From: Bacillus sp. RO3
Lineage (GTDB): Bacteria > Bacillota > Bacilli > Bacillales > Bacillaceae_B
Assembly: GCF_012911895.1 (NCBI RefSeq)
Contig: NZ_JAAXCV010000023.1
Span: 62,001 to 126,000, forward strand
DNA: 64,000 nt
Direction: 5' to 3'
Both the position numbers and the translations under genes were made by a program. This document shows positions 1 through 7,321 of this stretch, one piece after another; position 1 is the stretch's first letter; every line of letters begins with the position of its first letter. Under the pieces are notes generated by a model. The model made no database searches, was not told where the DNA came from, and saw nothing but the letters and a program-made list of their open reading frames with translations.

Positions 1-89
1 AAAGGTAGGGTCACTTCCATGACCCGAATCCGTCAGCTAACCTCGTAAGCGTATTGGGAGAGGATGATACTTGTGATCGATTATGGATG
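1..89 (+). promoter_or_regulatory. c-di-AMP riboswitch (ydaO-yuaA class), 3' part
   Basis: The segment around 24-57 carries the conserved core of the ydaO/yuaA RNA family (AATCCGTCAGCTAACCTCGT followed by AAGCG and GGGAGA). The 5' half lies outside the window. In B. subtilis this riboswitch precedes ktrAB (yuaA) and shuts the operon off when cyclic di-AMP is high; the same genes follow here. A terminator hairpin sits directly downstream, as expected for the expression platform. Family recognition is by sequence; ligand response is inferred. Confidence 0.9.
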
Positions 90-119
90 ACCACAGGCTT
101 AGTTCCTGATGGTTTTTTT
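90..119 (+). terminator. Riboswitch-controlled intrinsic terminator
   Basis: ACCACAGG and CCTGATGGT form a stem with one bulge around a CTTAGTT loop, followed by seven T. It lies between the riboswitch core and ktrA, so it is the likely OFF-state terminator. Confidence 0.8.
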
Positions 120-178
120 GCGTTCTATAGAAACGATAAATGTACTAGGGAGATAGTCTAAAAGAAGCTAAGGCTAAA

Positions 179-279
179 GGCTCGGGGTCATAAGTCAAAC
201 CCGTCAAAAAGGCAAAGAACGCCTTTCCGTCAGGTTCGACATATGCCCGTCGCCTCTCTACGAGCCGCCTGTGCTTTTG
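179..279 (+). repeat. 101-bp intergenic hairpin repeat, copy 1
   Basis: This 101-bp unit recurs at 303-403 with three mismatches by eye. Internally it is an extended imperfect palindrome: GGGTCATAAGTC pairs with GACATATGCCC, AACC with GGTT, and AAAGGC with GCCTTT around a short loop. It resembles the dispersed 'GTCCAGCTCCGGCG ... GAGGTCATAAGTC ... TGCCCGTC ... GCTTTTG' intergenic repeats common in Bacillus relatives. It lies in the ktrAB 5' leader after the riboswitch terminator. Confidence 0.85.
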
Positions 280-282
280 ATC

Positions 283-403
283 GTCCAGCTCCGGCGGCAA
301 GAGGCTCGGGGTCATAAGTCAAACCCGTCAAAAAGGCAAAGAACGCCTTTCCGTCAGGTTCGACATATGCCCGTCACCTCTGAACGAGCCGCCTGTGCTT
401 TTG
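283..403 (+). repeat. 101-bp intergenic hairpin repeat, copy 2, with 20-bp head
   Basis: Positions 303-403 repeat 179-279. The preceding 283-302 (GTCCAGCTCCGGCGGCAAGA) is the head of the full element: its GGCGGC pairs with GCCGCC near 387-393, so this copy is complete while copy 1 lacks most of the head. The element ends about 40 bp before the ktrA ribosome binding site, so the ktrAB leader RNA carries two large hairpins. Confidence 0.85.
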
Positions 404-457
404 TGTAAAGAAGTACGAGATGGTTATGCTATTAAAAAGGTTTTGGAGGATTTCATC

Positions 458-1114
458 ATGAAAAAACAGTTTGCCGTTATTGGATTGGGAAGATTCGGAG
501 GAAATCTGGTTCAGGAATTGGCTGAACTGGATGTGGAAGTGTTGGCCATCGATATCCATCACGATGTTGTACAACATTATATCGATATTGCGACACATGC
601 CGTACAGGCGAATGCAATGGATGAATCTGTGTTGAAGTCCCTTGGTCTAAGGAATTTTGATCATGTGATCGTATCCTTTGGAGATAATATCGAGGCAAGC
701 ATCCTTACGACATTACTCCTCAAGGAATTAGGGGTGAAAGAGGTATGGGTGAAGGCGTCAAATGCGTATCATCAGAAAGTGCTTGACCGCATCGGTGCGG
801 ATAAAGTCATTCACCCTGAACGGGATATGGCACGGAGAATCGCCCATCACATTACGTCGGAAAAAATCATCGATTATATCGAATTATCGAAAGAGCACAG
901 TATTGTAGAGGTGTGTGGATCTAAAAAGGTCGCAGGCAAAACGTTGAACGATCTTGATGTCCGAGCTAAATTCGGCTGCAACATCATCGCCATCCACCGG
1001 GGGGAGGAAGTCATTGTCTCCCCTTCTGCTGAGGAAATCATTGAAATGGATGATTTACTGATTGTCATCGGTCATAACCGGGATATCAATCGATTTGAAA
1101 AAGAAGGTGTTTAA
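458..1114 (+). CDS. ktrA: KtrA, potassium-channel gating subunit (RCK)
   Basis: Cytoplasmic regulatory ring subunit of the KtrAB K+ uptake system, 218 residues, close to the usual 220. The N-terminal Rossmann RCK_N domain shows the nucleotide motif VIGLGRFGGNL at residues 6-16 with D36-type acidic residues after the second strand (VLAID). A C-terminal RCK_C (TrkA_C) domain follows residue ~135 and in the family binds c-di-AMP. The start chosen is ATG 458, seven bases after GGAGGA; an in-frame extension to 395 reaches into the repeat and has no ribosome site. ktrB follows three bases after the stop. The upstream c-di-AMP riboswitch suggests control at both RNA and protein level. Confidence 0.95.
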   Translation: MKKQFAVIGLGRFGGNLVQELAELDVEVLAIDIHHDVVQHYIDIATHAVQANAMDESVLKSLGLRNFDHVIVSFGDNIEASILTTLLLKELGVKEVWVKASNAYHQKVLDRIGADKVIHPERDMARRIAHHITSEKIIDYIELSKEHSIVEVCGSKKVAGKTLNDLDVRAKFGCNIIAIHRGEEVIVSPSAEEIIEMDDLLIVIGHNRDINRFEKEGV

Positions 1115-1117
1115 TAT

Positions 1118-2440
1118 ATGAAGCATACGGTCATTCGGTTGAGCCCTCCTCAACTGCTCGTTGTGACGTTTCTATTCTTTATAATAGTAGGAATGGGGCT
1201 GCTTAAGCTTCCGTTCGCCACCACACAATCGATTACCTGGCTGGATGCTTTGTTCACAACTACTTCGGCGATGACGGTTACTGGGCTTGCCGTCGTGGAT
1301 ACAGGGGCGGCCTTCACCCTGTTCGGGGAAGTCGTCATTATGGGGTTGATTCAGATCGGCGGGCTTGGGATCATGTCCTTTGCCGTCTTGATTTTTTTGA
1401 TGCTGGGGAAGAAGATCGGATTTAAAGAACGTCTCCTCGTTCAACAGGCATTGAATCAGACATCTGTCGGAGGGGTTATCAAGCTTGTAAAATATTTATT
1501 TATTTTCTCCTTCATTGTAGAGGGGTTCGCCGTGATCTTGCTGGCATCGGAATGGGTGCCTGAATATGGATGGGGGAGGGGGCTTTACGTCAGCTTATTT
1601 CATTCCATCTCTGCCTTTAACAATGCCGGCTTTTCACTTTGGTCAGACAGCTTAATGGGGTATGCAGGGAATCCCATGGTCAATATCACGATATCCTTCC
1701 TGTTCATCCTTGGGGGGATTGGGTTTACGGTTTTAGTGGACCTGTGGAAGCAGAAGACGATCCGAAAGCTGTCCCTCCATACTAAGATCATGATCGTGGG
1801 GACGTTTGTCATCAACACATTCGCGTTTATGATGATTTTTATCCTGGAGTATAACAATCCACATACATTGGCTCAATTACCTCTCATGGATAAAGTATTC
1901 GCTTCCTATTTTCAGGCGGTCACACCCCGTACGGCAGGGTTCAACACACTTGATTACGGCAGCATGGAACGCTCCACATTGCTTCTGACCATTTTATTGA
2001 TGTTCATAGGGGCAGGCAGTGCTTCAACAGGCGGAGGGATCAAGCTTACGACCTTTGTTGTGATTTTATTGAGTGTGGTTGCCTTCTTGAAACAGAAAAA
2101 AGAGATTCGTATTCTTCGTCGCACCATTGATGAAACGTATATTTTTAAAGCACTGGCCGTTTCCATGATCAGTGTTCTCCTTGTATTTACAGCTCTTTTT
2201 TTCCTGAACATGACGGAAAAAGACTCTTCCTTCCTGTCCATTCTATTCGAGGTGGTATCCGCCTTTGGGACAGTGGGCTTGTCCATGGGGATCACGGCAT
2301 CATTGACGGCCGTCGGGAAATGGATCCTGATCATCGTGATGTTCGTCGGGAAACTGGGGCCGCTGACTCTTGCCTTCTCACTATCACGACCGGACAAAGA
2401 AAAGATCCGTTATCCTAAGGAAGAGATCCTGACAGGTTAA
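1118..2440 (+). CDS. ktrB: KtrB, Na+-coupled K+ transporter membrane subunit
   Basis: Membrane pore of the KtrAB system, 440 residues, normal for the SKT (Trk/Ktr/HKT) superfamily. It has four M1-P-M2 repeats; the four pore-loop segments carry the family filter glycines in TVTGL, NNAGF, RTAGF and GTVGL. The N terminus is hydrophobic and the tail ends in a short charged stretch. Its ATG follows the ktrA stop by three bases with a GAAGGTG ribosome site inside ktrA, indicating translational coupling. A terminator follows at 2449-2496, so the operon is ktrAB only. Confidence 0.95.
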   Translation: MKHTVIRLSPPQLLVVTFLFFIIVGMGLLKLPFATTQSITWLDALFTTTSAMTVTGLAVVDTGAAFTLFGEVVIMGLIQIGGLGIMSFAVLIFLMLGKKIGFKERLLVQQALNQTSVGGVIKLVKYLFIFSFIVEGFAVILLASEWVPEYGWGRGLYVSLFHSISAFNNAGFSLWSDSLMGYAGNPMVNITISFLFILGGIGFTVLVDLWKQKTIRKLSLHTKIMIVGTFVINTFAFMMIFILEYNNPHTLAQLPLMDKVFASYFQAVTPRTAGFNTLDYGSMERSTLLLTILLMFIGAGSASTGGGIKLTTFVVILLSVVAFLKQKKEIRILRRTIDETYIFKALAVSMISVLLVFTALFFLNMTEKDSSFLSILFEVVSAFGTVGLSMGITASLTAVGKWILIIVMFVGKLGPLTLAFSLSRPDKEKIRYPKEEILTG

Positions 2441-2448
2441 AAGACAAT

Positions 2449-2496
2449 CCGGCTTCCCTTCCCTTTTTTATAAGGGGACACGGGGAGCCGTTTTTT
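2449..2496 (+). terminator. ktrAB terminator
   Basis: CCGGCTTCCC and GGGGAGCCG form the stem; six T follow. Confidence 0.85.
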
Positions 2497-2588
2497 GTGT
2501 AATAGTAAAAACCACAAAGAATCAATCCATTTCCGCGCATGAGGCTAAAAACGGCACGATTAAGCGTTTTCATCATAAATTTTTCATA

Positions 2589-2617
2589 TTGACTAAACCA
2601 ATGGCCGGGATTATACT
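2589..2617 (+). promoter_or_regulatory. sigma-A promoter for serCA
   Basis: TTGACT, a 17-base spacer and TATACT, 35 bases upstream of the serC start. Confidence 0.75.
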
Positions 2618-2651
2618 TTGGGAAAATTCTGAACTTTAGGCGGTGCTGTTG

Positions 2652-3737
2652 TTGAAGCGTGTGTATAATTTTTCTGCCGGTCCGGCTGTGTTACCAGAAC
2701 CTGTTCTCGAGAAAGTCCAGGAAGAGTTACTGAATTATCGTGAAACGGGCATGTCTATCATGGAATTAAGTCATCGGTCGGCTCCTTTTCAAACTATAAT
2801 AGAAGAAGCTCAAAGCTTATTACGCGACCTGCTCTCCATCCCTGATGATTATCATGTCCTGTTCATTCAAGGAGGGGCCTCCCTGCAATTTTCCATGATT
2901 CCCTTCAATCTGCTCCGATCAAATCAGGAAGCAGACTATATCCTGACTGGAAGCTGGTCAAAAAAAGCAGTCAAAGAAGCAGAGAAGATAGGGAAAGTCA
3001 GGACCCTGTCCCCACCCGAACCATTTGGGATCCCAGCCTACACATCGGAAGATTTTTCACCTCAGGCAGACTACGTACATATCACATCCAACAATACCAT
3101 CGAAGGCACGCGTTATCATGAGTGGCCTGAAACTGGAGGGATCCCCCTTGTTGCCGATATGTCCTCCCATATTCTTTCAGAGAAAGTAGACATCTCGTCA
3201 TTTGGGCTGATTTATGCAGGTGCCCAAAAGAATTTAGGACCATCGGGGGTAACCGTGGCCATCGTCCATAACAGTCTGGTTGGTCAGGCTCCGGATACGT
3301 GCCCGACGATGCTGGATTACGGGACATATGTAAAGCATGATTCCCTATTCAACACCCCGCCGACATTCTCCATCTATGTCCTAAAGCTTGTTCTGGAATG
3401 GGTGAAGGAAAATGGCGGAGTGGAAGGGATGCAGGTCCAAAATGAAAGGAAAGCGGGTCTTTTATACAAATGCATCGATGAATCGATCTTGTTTCATAAC
3501 CCCGTCCCGGAAAAGAATCGTTCCCTGATGAACATCCCTTTTTCAACACAGGATGAAGCCCTGGACACCCTTTTCCTGAAAGAAGCCAAAGCGTCCGGAT
3601 TGGAATTTCTGAAAGGTCATCGTTCTGTCGGCGGGATGAGAGCGAGTTTGTATAATGCCATGCCCCTTGAAGGTGTGGAAGCACTGGTCGGTTTCATGAA
3701 AAAATTCGAGTCGGATCAAGGAGGAAGAGAAAGATGA
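2652..3737 (+). CDS. serC: Phosphoserine aminotransferase SerC
   Basis: PLP enzyme converting 3-phosphohydroxypyruvate and glutamate to phosphoserine, the second step of serine synthesis; also acts in B6 synthesis in some bacteria. The N terminus YNFSAGPAVLP and the PLP lysine segment IYAGAQKNLGPSGV are diagnostic. Length 361 residues is normal. I place the start at TTG 2652 (MKRVYNF), six bases after AGGCGGTG and matching family N termini; GTG 2643 would overlap the ribosome site. The stop overlaps the serA start by four bases, so the two enzymes of the pathway are coupled. Confidence 0.93.
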   Translation: MKRVYNFSAGPAVLPEPVLEKVQEELLNYRETGMSIMELSHRSAPFQTIIEEAQSLLRDLLSIPDDYHVLFIQGGASLQFSMIPFNLLRSNQEADYILTGSWSKKAVKEAEKIGKVRTLSPPEPFGIPAYTSEDFSPQADYVHITSNNTIEGTRYHEWPETGGIPLVADMSSHILSEKVDISSFGLIYAGAQKNLGPSGVTVAIVHNSLVGQAPDTCPTMLDYGTYVKHDSLFNTPPTFSIYVLKLVLEWVKENGGVEGMQVQNERKAGLLYKCIDESILFHNPVPEKNRSLMNIPFSTQDEALDTLFLKEAKASGLEFLKGHRSVGGMRASLYNAMPLEGVEALVGFMKKFESDQGGRER

Positions 3738-4909
3738 TATCAATCAATACGTACAATGCCATCAGTCAAAGCGGACTATCCCTTATCGAGGATGACCTGA
3801 ACTATCATTTGAATGGGAATGGCGACCCCGATGGCATTCTGGTCAGGTCAAAGAACCTGCATGATTATTCTTTCCCTGCATCCGTCAAGGCCATTGCAAG
3901 GGCAGGGGCAGGAGTCAATAATATCCCCATCGATCACTGTACGGAAAAAGGCATTGTCGTCTTTAATACGCCGGGTGCCAATGCAAATGCCGTGAAAGAA
4001 CTCGTACTGGCAAATTTAATCGCGTCTTCCCGTAACCTGTATTCAGCAGTCGGCTGGACGAACTCGTTAAGGGAAACAAAGGAAGATGTTCCGAGTGTTG
4101 TGGAAGCAAAGAAAAAGGAATTCGTGGGCAGTGAAATCAAAGGGAAAAAGCTTGGTGTCGTAGGTCTCGGTGCCATAGGGGTCCTTGTGGCGAATGATGC
4201 TCTGGCCCTCGGAATGGATGTGGTCGCCTATGATCCGTTTATTTCAGTGGATGCAGCTTGGCGTTTATCCCAGGATGTGAAGCGGGCTCATCATATTGAA
4301 GAAGTATGGGGAGAGTGTGACTTTGTCACACTGCACATTCCTTTGACAGACAAAACCGCAGGCTTTGTAGGTGAGGAAGGCTTTGCGAAAATGAAAAAGG
4401 CCATGACGATCTTGAACTTCTCAAGGGGTGAGCTTGTTCAGGAAGATGCCCTGGAAACGGCCCTCAGTGCAGGGATTGTCCGGAAATATGTGACGGATTT
4501 CCCTAATAAGAAGGTATTGACCATGAGAAACGTCGTCCCGGTACCTCATCTCGGCGCATCTACAGTGGAATCAGAAGAAAACTGTGCCATCATGGCCACC
4601 AAGCAACTGAAAACCTATCTTGAAACAGGGAACATTAAGCATGCTGTGAACCTCCCTGATGTAGAACTGCCATACAGCGGGAAGATGAGAGTAACGGTCA
4701 TGCACCAGAACATCCCGAACATGGTCAGCCAGATCGCCAATGTTCTCTCGGGAAATGCCGTCAACATTGCAGATATGATCAACAGAAGTAAAAATACGTG
4801 GGCCTATACCATGATCGACCTTGATCAGAAACTGGGAGAACACGAACAGCTTCAAGTGAAAAACAGAATGAAAGAAATACAAGGTGTGGTGTCCGTACGC
4901 CTCATCTGA
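3734..4909 (+). CDS. serA: D-3-phosphoglycerate dehydrogenase SerA (short, ACT-containing)
   Basis: NAD-dependent oxidation of 3-phosphoglycerate, the first step of serine synthesis. Catalytic region residues ~1-310: substrate-binding RAGAGVNNI (~57-65), NAD motif VVGLGAIG (~140-147), catalytic histidine in VPHLGAS. An ACT domain (~residues 325-391, from KMRVTVMHQN) is a likely serine-feedback site. At 391 residues it is the compact form, lacking the intervening domain of the ~525-residue B. subtilis SerA. It starts within the last codons of serC (ATGA overlap), so serCA form one operon in the order of pathway step two then one. Confidence 0.93.
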   Translation: MISINTYNAISQSGLSLIEDDLNYHLNGNGDPDGILVRSKNLHDYSFPASVKAIARAGAGVNNIPIDHCTEKGIVVFNTPGANANAVKELVLANLIASSRNLYSAVGWTNSLRETKEDVPSVVEAKKKEFVGSEIKGKKLGVVGLGAIGVLVANDALALGMDVVAYDPFISVDAAWRLSQDVKRAHHIEEVWGECDFVTLHIPLTDKTAGFVGEEGFAKMKKAMTILNFSRGELVQEDALETALSAGIVRKYVTDFPNKKVLTMRNVVPVPHLGASTVESEENCAIMATKQLKTYLETGNIKHAVNLPDVELPYSGKMRVTVMHQNIPNMVSQIANVLSGNAVNIADMINRSKNTWAYTMIDLDQKLGEHEQLQVKNRMKEIQGVVSVRLI

Positions 4910-4924
4910 ACAATGTGACTAGAA

Positions 4925-4968
4925 CTCCCTCAACCAGAGAACAATGAGTAGTATAATGGTTGAGGGAG
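4925..4968 (+). repeat. 12-bp perfect inverted repeat that includes an SD
   Basis: CTCCCTCAACCA (4925-4936) is perfectly complementary to TGGTTGAGGGAG (4957-4968), with a 20-base loop that includes TATAAT. The right arm overlaps the GGGAGGA ribosome site (4964-4970) of the next gene. It could end serCA transcription weakly (no T run follows) or mask the downstream SD. Confidence 0.7.
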
Positions 4969-4979
4969 GATTTCTTTAT

Positions 4980-5750
4980 ATGCCAAGTATCCGTTTTCAC
5001 AATAGAGAAATATATTTCGATGATATTGGGAAGGGGACGCCCCTTATCCTGATACACCCACCAGGGATGGGGAGAATGACCTTTATCAAGCAGCATGTGC
5101 TTTCCAAACATTTCCGCCTCATCATTCCCGACTTAACAGGCCATGGGGATTCATTCACCCTCCAGAAGAATATCAGTATTGATGGGTTTGTAGAGGATAT
5201 AAAAGCCATTGTTGATGACCTGGACCTCTCATCATGTGTGATACTAGGTTATTCAGCAGGGGGGATCGTGGGTCAGACTTTCGCTTGTACATACAGGGAC
5301 CGGGTGTCCGCCTTGATATTGGTAGGGGGCTATCCGAAAGTCACGAACCCAAAGCTCAAGTGGATGCATCATATGGGCATGAAAATTGTCCGGGAACATC
5401 CTGAACGCCTTTCAAAGATTATTTCGAGAGTTCATTTCAAGGACAAGCTTGATCGGAAAAAACTCGAGGATCATATGAATAAGGCGAATCCGCATATATG
5501 GTATCGATTCTACGAACAATCACTATATTACGATGGAGTCCATCAAGTACAAGACCTCTCCATCCCACTCCTTTTAATTTATGGTGAAGAGTCGGATTGG
5601 ATCAATTCACAGCTGAAACTATATAACGATTGCTATCCTAAGAAAATGTATATGATTCCAGGAGCCTCACACCAAATTCCCACACGCTTCCACGATGCTC
5701 TCAATACAATACTGGTAGGAGAAATGGAAAGGCTGACAGGACAGGGGTGA
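4980..5750 (+). CDS. Alpha/beta hydrolase
   Basis: Probable cytoplasmic serine hydrolase, 256 residues, substrate unknown. The fold shows the oxyanion region LILIHPPGMG (22-31), nucleophile elbow GYSAGG with Ser92, an acidic residue after the sixth strand (YGEESDW) and the terminal histidine in PGASHQIP. No signal peptide. The ATG at 4980 sits nine bases after GGGAGGA; an upstream ATG at 4944 lies inside the hairpin loop and lacks a ribosome site. The ribosome site is partly buried in the 4925-4968 inverted repeat, so translation may be structure-limited. Confidence 0.8.
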   Translation: MPSIRFHNREIYFDDIGKGTPLILIHPPGMGRMTFIKQHVLSKHFRLIIPDLTGHGDSFTLQKNISIDGFVEDIKAIVDDLDLSSCVILGYSAGGIVGQTFACTYRDRVSALILVGGYPKVTNPKLKWMHHMGMKIVREHPERLSKIISRVHFKDKLDRKKLEDHMNKANPHIWYRFYEQSLYYDGVHQVQDLSIPLLLIYGEESDWINSQLKLYNDCYPKKMYMIPGASHQIPTRFHDALNTILVGEMERLTGQG

Positions 5751-5828
5751 GAGGGTTATCTTTGCCCTTGTCCCTTTTACTTGATACTATTTTCATAAAG
5801 TAAAGTCAATCAACGAGAGGAGAAATCT

Positions 5829-6470
5829 ATGGGTATCCATCATTATTTTAAAAGCTTATCCGATCTCGAAACCCTTACCCGTTGTCCTGGGCGGTTTAAG
5901 TATCATGAACATAATGTGGCCAGCCACTCGTTCAAGGTGACCAAAATTGCCCAGTTTTTAGGGACAGTGGAAGAACAGAACGGGAAAGAACTGAATTGGA
6001 AAGAACTCTACGAGAAAGCACTGAACCATGATTACGCAGAGCTTTTTACTGGAGATATAAAGACACCTGTAAAATATGCATCCGGTGAGCTGCGTGAGCT
6101 CTTTAGCCAGGTAGAGGAGCAGATGGTCAATAAATTCATCACAACCGAATTCCCCCCACAATTCCAGGAAGTATACAGAGCGAGGTTTAAAGAGGGGAAG
6201 GACGAAAGCCTTGAAGGAAGGATTTTATCCGTGGCGGACAAGATCGACCTTTTATATGAATCCTTTGGTGAAATTCAAAAAGGGAACCCTGAGCCATTAT
6301 TCATTGAGATCTATCAGGAAGCGCTGTCCACGATTGTGAAATACAGGGATATGGAATGCGTCCAATACTTCCTGGACTTCATCCTGCCCGATATGCTTTC
6401 CGAGAAATTCATTCCCCATAGTGAGTTGAAGGACAGGACGAAGAAATTGGTCCAGCAGGGGGAAGAGTAG
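5829..6470 (+). CDS. HD-domain phosphohydrolase, YfbR-like
   Basis: 213-residue HD-superfamily protein similar to YfbR 5'-deoxynucleotidases. Metal ligands are visible: His33 in EHNVASHS, the His67-Asp68 pair in ALNHDYAELFTGDI, and a later Asp in SVADKIDLLYE. The family removes phosphate from deoxynucleoside 5'-monophosphates; substrate here is inferred from family only. GAGAGGAG precedes the ATG. It stands alone between the hydrolase and csbA, with gaps of about 75 bases on each side. Confidence 0.75.
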   Translation: MGIHHYFKSLSDLETLTRCPGRFKYHEHNVASHSFKVTKIAQFLGTVEEQNGKELNWKELYEKALNHDYAELFTGDIKTPVKYASGELRELFSQVEEQMVNKFITTEFPPQFQEVYRARFKEGKDESLEGRILSVADKIDLLYESFGEIQKGNPEPLFIEIYQEALSTIVKYRDMECVQYFLDFILPDMLSEKFIPHSELKDRTKKLVQQGEE

Positions 6471-6543
6471 GAAAATCCTTTCCAGACAGGGGAAACTTCG
6501 ATAAAATATGAATTATTCCCTTTTCTATCAAGGAGAGTTGAAC

Positions 6544-6774
6544 GTGTCCAAAATCATTTTAGGAATTTTTTTACCAGGATTGCTTGTCGTTTTGTTCACA
6601 AGGGTGACATACAATCATTATGTCGGATTGATCTTGACCGTAGCCCTCATTGCCGCTTCCGTTTCAAAGGGGTATACAGATTCATGGTTGCTCATCGTCA
6701 TAGACGCGGCTTCCTTGACAGCGGGTTTCTGGTATAGCGGTCGGATGATGAAAAAAGCACAGAGAAGTGCCTGA
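6544..6774 (+). CDS. csbA: CsbA, small membrane stress protein
   Basis: 76-residue integral membrane protein matching B. subtilis CsbA in length, in the conserved segment FPGLLVVLFTRVTYNHYVG and in position immediately upstream of uvrBA. It has three hydrophobic stretches and a basic tail. The GTG at 6544 after AAGGAGAG is chosen over an in-frame ATG at 6508, which has no ribosome site and would add twelve nonconserved residues. In B. subtilis csbA is a sigma-B gene; I could not find a convincing sigma-B promoter here. Function is unknown. Confidence 0.85.
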   Translation: MSKIILGIFLPGLLVVLFTRVTYNHYVGLILTVALIAASVSKGYTDSWLLIVIDAASLTAGFWYSGRMMKKAQRSA

Positions 6775-6799
6775 TCCTGGTCACAAGTAGCCATATGAG

Positions 6800-6839
6800 A
6801 AAACAGGCTCTGTCATCTTTAGATGACAGAGCCTGTTTT
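6800..6839 (+). terminator. csbA terminator
   Basis: A 17-bp perfect stem from AAACAGGCTCTGTCATC closes on a TTTA loop, followed by a short T/G run. It separates csbA from uvrBA transcription. Confidence 0.85.
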
Positions 6840-6862
6840 GTTTGAGGAATAAAAACTTTAGT

Positions 6863-7147
6863 TGTGGATAAATGGACAATACTGTGAATAAATAAGGTGT
6901 TTTACAAGTTATTCACAATATGAATGCGCATTCATCAACATCTTACACAAGAATTTTGGCGAAATGTGTATAAGTTTAAGTATTTTCCACAGGGTAGAGA
7001 GGCTTATACACAAGCTTATGCACAGGTTGTGCATAGAAATGATCGGAAATTGTCGAAAAATCATAAAGAAGTCCTCGCCACTCTTTGAAATATGTCGAAA
7101 ACGTACGTTTAGCTAATTCACCGTTGTATAAACATCGGTTATCCACA
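6863..7147. promoter_or_regulatory. DnaA-box cluster upstream of uvrB
   Basis: Within 285 bp there are two perfect DnaA boxes TTATCCACA (6863-6871 on minus, 7139-7147 on plus). Near-consensus boxes lie at 6883-6891 (minus, TTATTCACA), 6909-6917 (plus, TTATTCACA), 6965-6973 (minus, TTATACACA), 6983-6991 (plus, TTTTCCACA), 7004-7012 (plus, TTATACACA) and 7016-7024 (plus, TTATGCACA). A 14-bp palindrome TGAATGCGCATTCA lies at 6921-6934. There is no gene in the 6840-7320 gap. No dnaA, dnaN or AT-rich unwinding element is adjacent, so this is not the main oriC. Confidence 0.8.
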
Positions 7148-7184
7148 ATCAAGGGTCGATATCGTCCTGTTCTCATAAACAGAA

Positions 7185-7198
7185 CGAACTTTTGTTCG
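7185..7198. promoter_or_regulatory. LexA (DinR) SOS box
   Basis: CGAACTTTTGTTCG matches the Bacillus SOS consensus CGAAC-N4-GTTCG exactly. It lies 30 bp upstream of the uvrB extended -10, as expected for the DNA-damage-inducible uvrBA operon. Confidence 0.93.
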
Positions 7199-7205
7199 CT
7201 TATTG

Positions 7206-7236
7206 TTGGTTAATCCTCCATGAATTGTGGTAGAAT
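7206..7236 (+). promoter_or_regulatory. uvrBA promoter
   Basis: Extended -10 TGGTAGAAT (7228-7236) with a loose -35 TTGGTT (7206-7211, spacer 19). The LexA box lies just upstream. Confidence 0.6.
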
Positions 7237-7321
7237 GTGTATAGATGAATGGGTTGTGTTTAAGATGGGTATAAGTAGGTAAATACAAGGTAGCAGTCCT
7301 TTATACATAGGAGGTTTCACG

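Noticed and set aside
6840-7320. Second replication origin
   Set aside because: DnaA boxes are dense but there is no dnaA/dnaN gene, no clear unwinding element with DnaA-trio, and uvrBA context argues for a regulatory or titration cluster.
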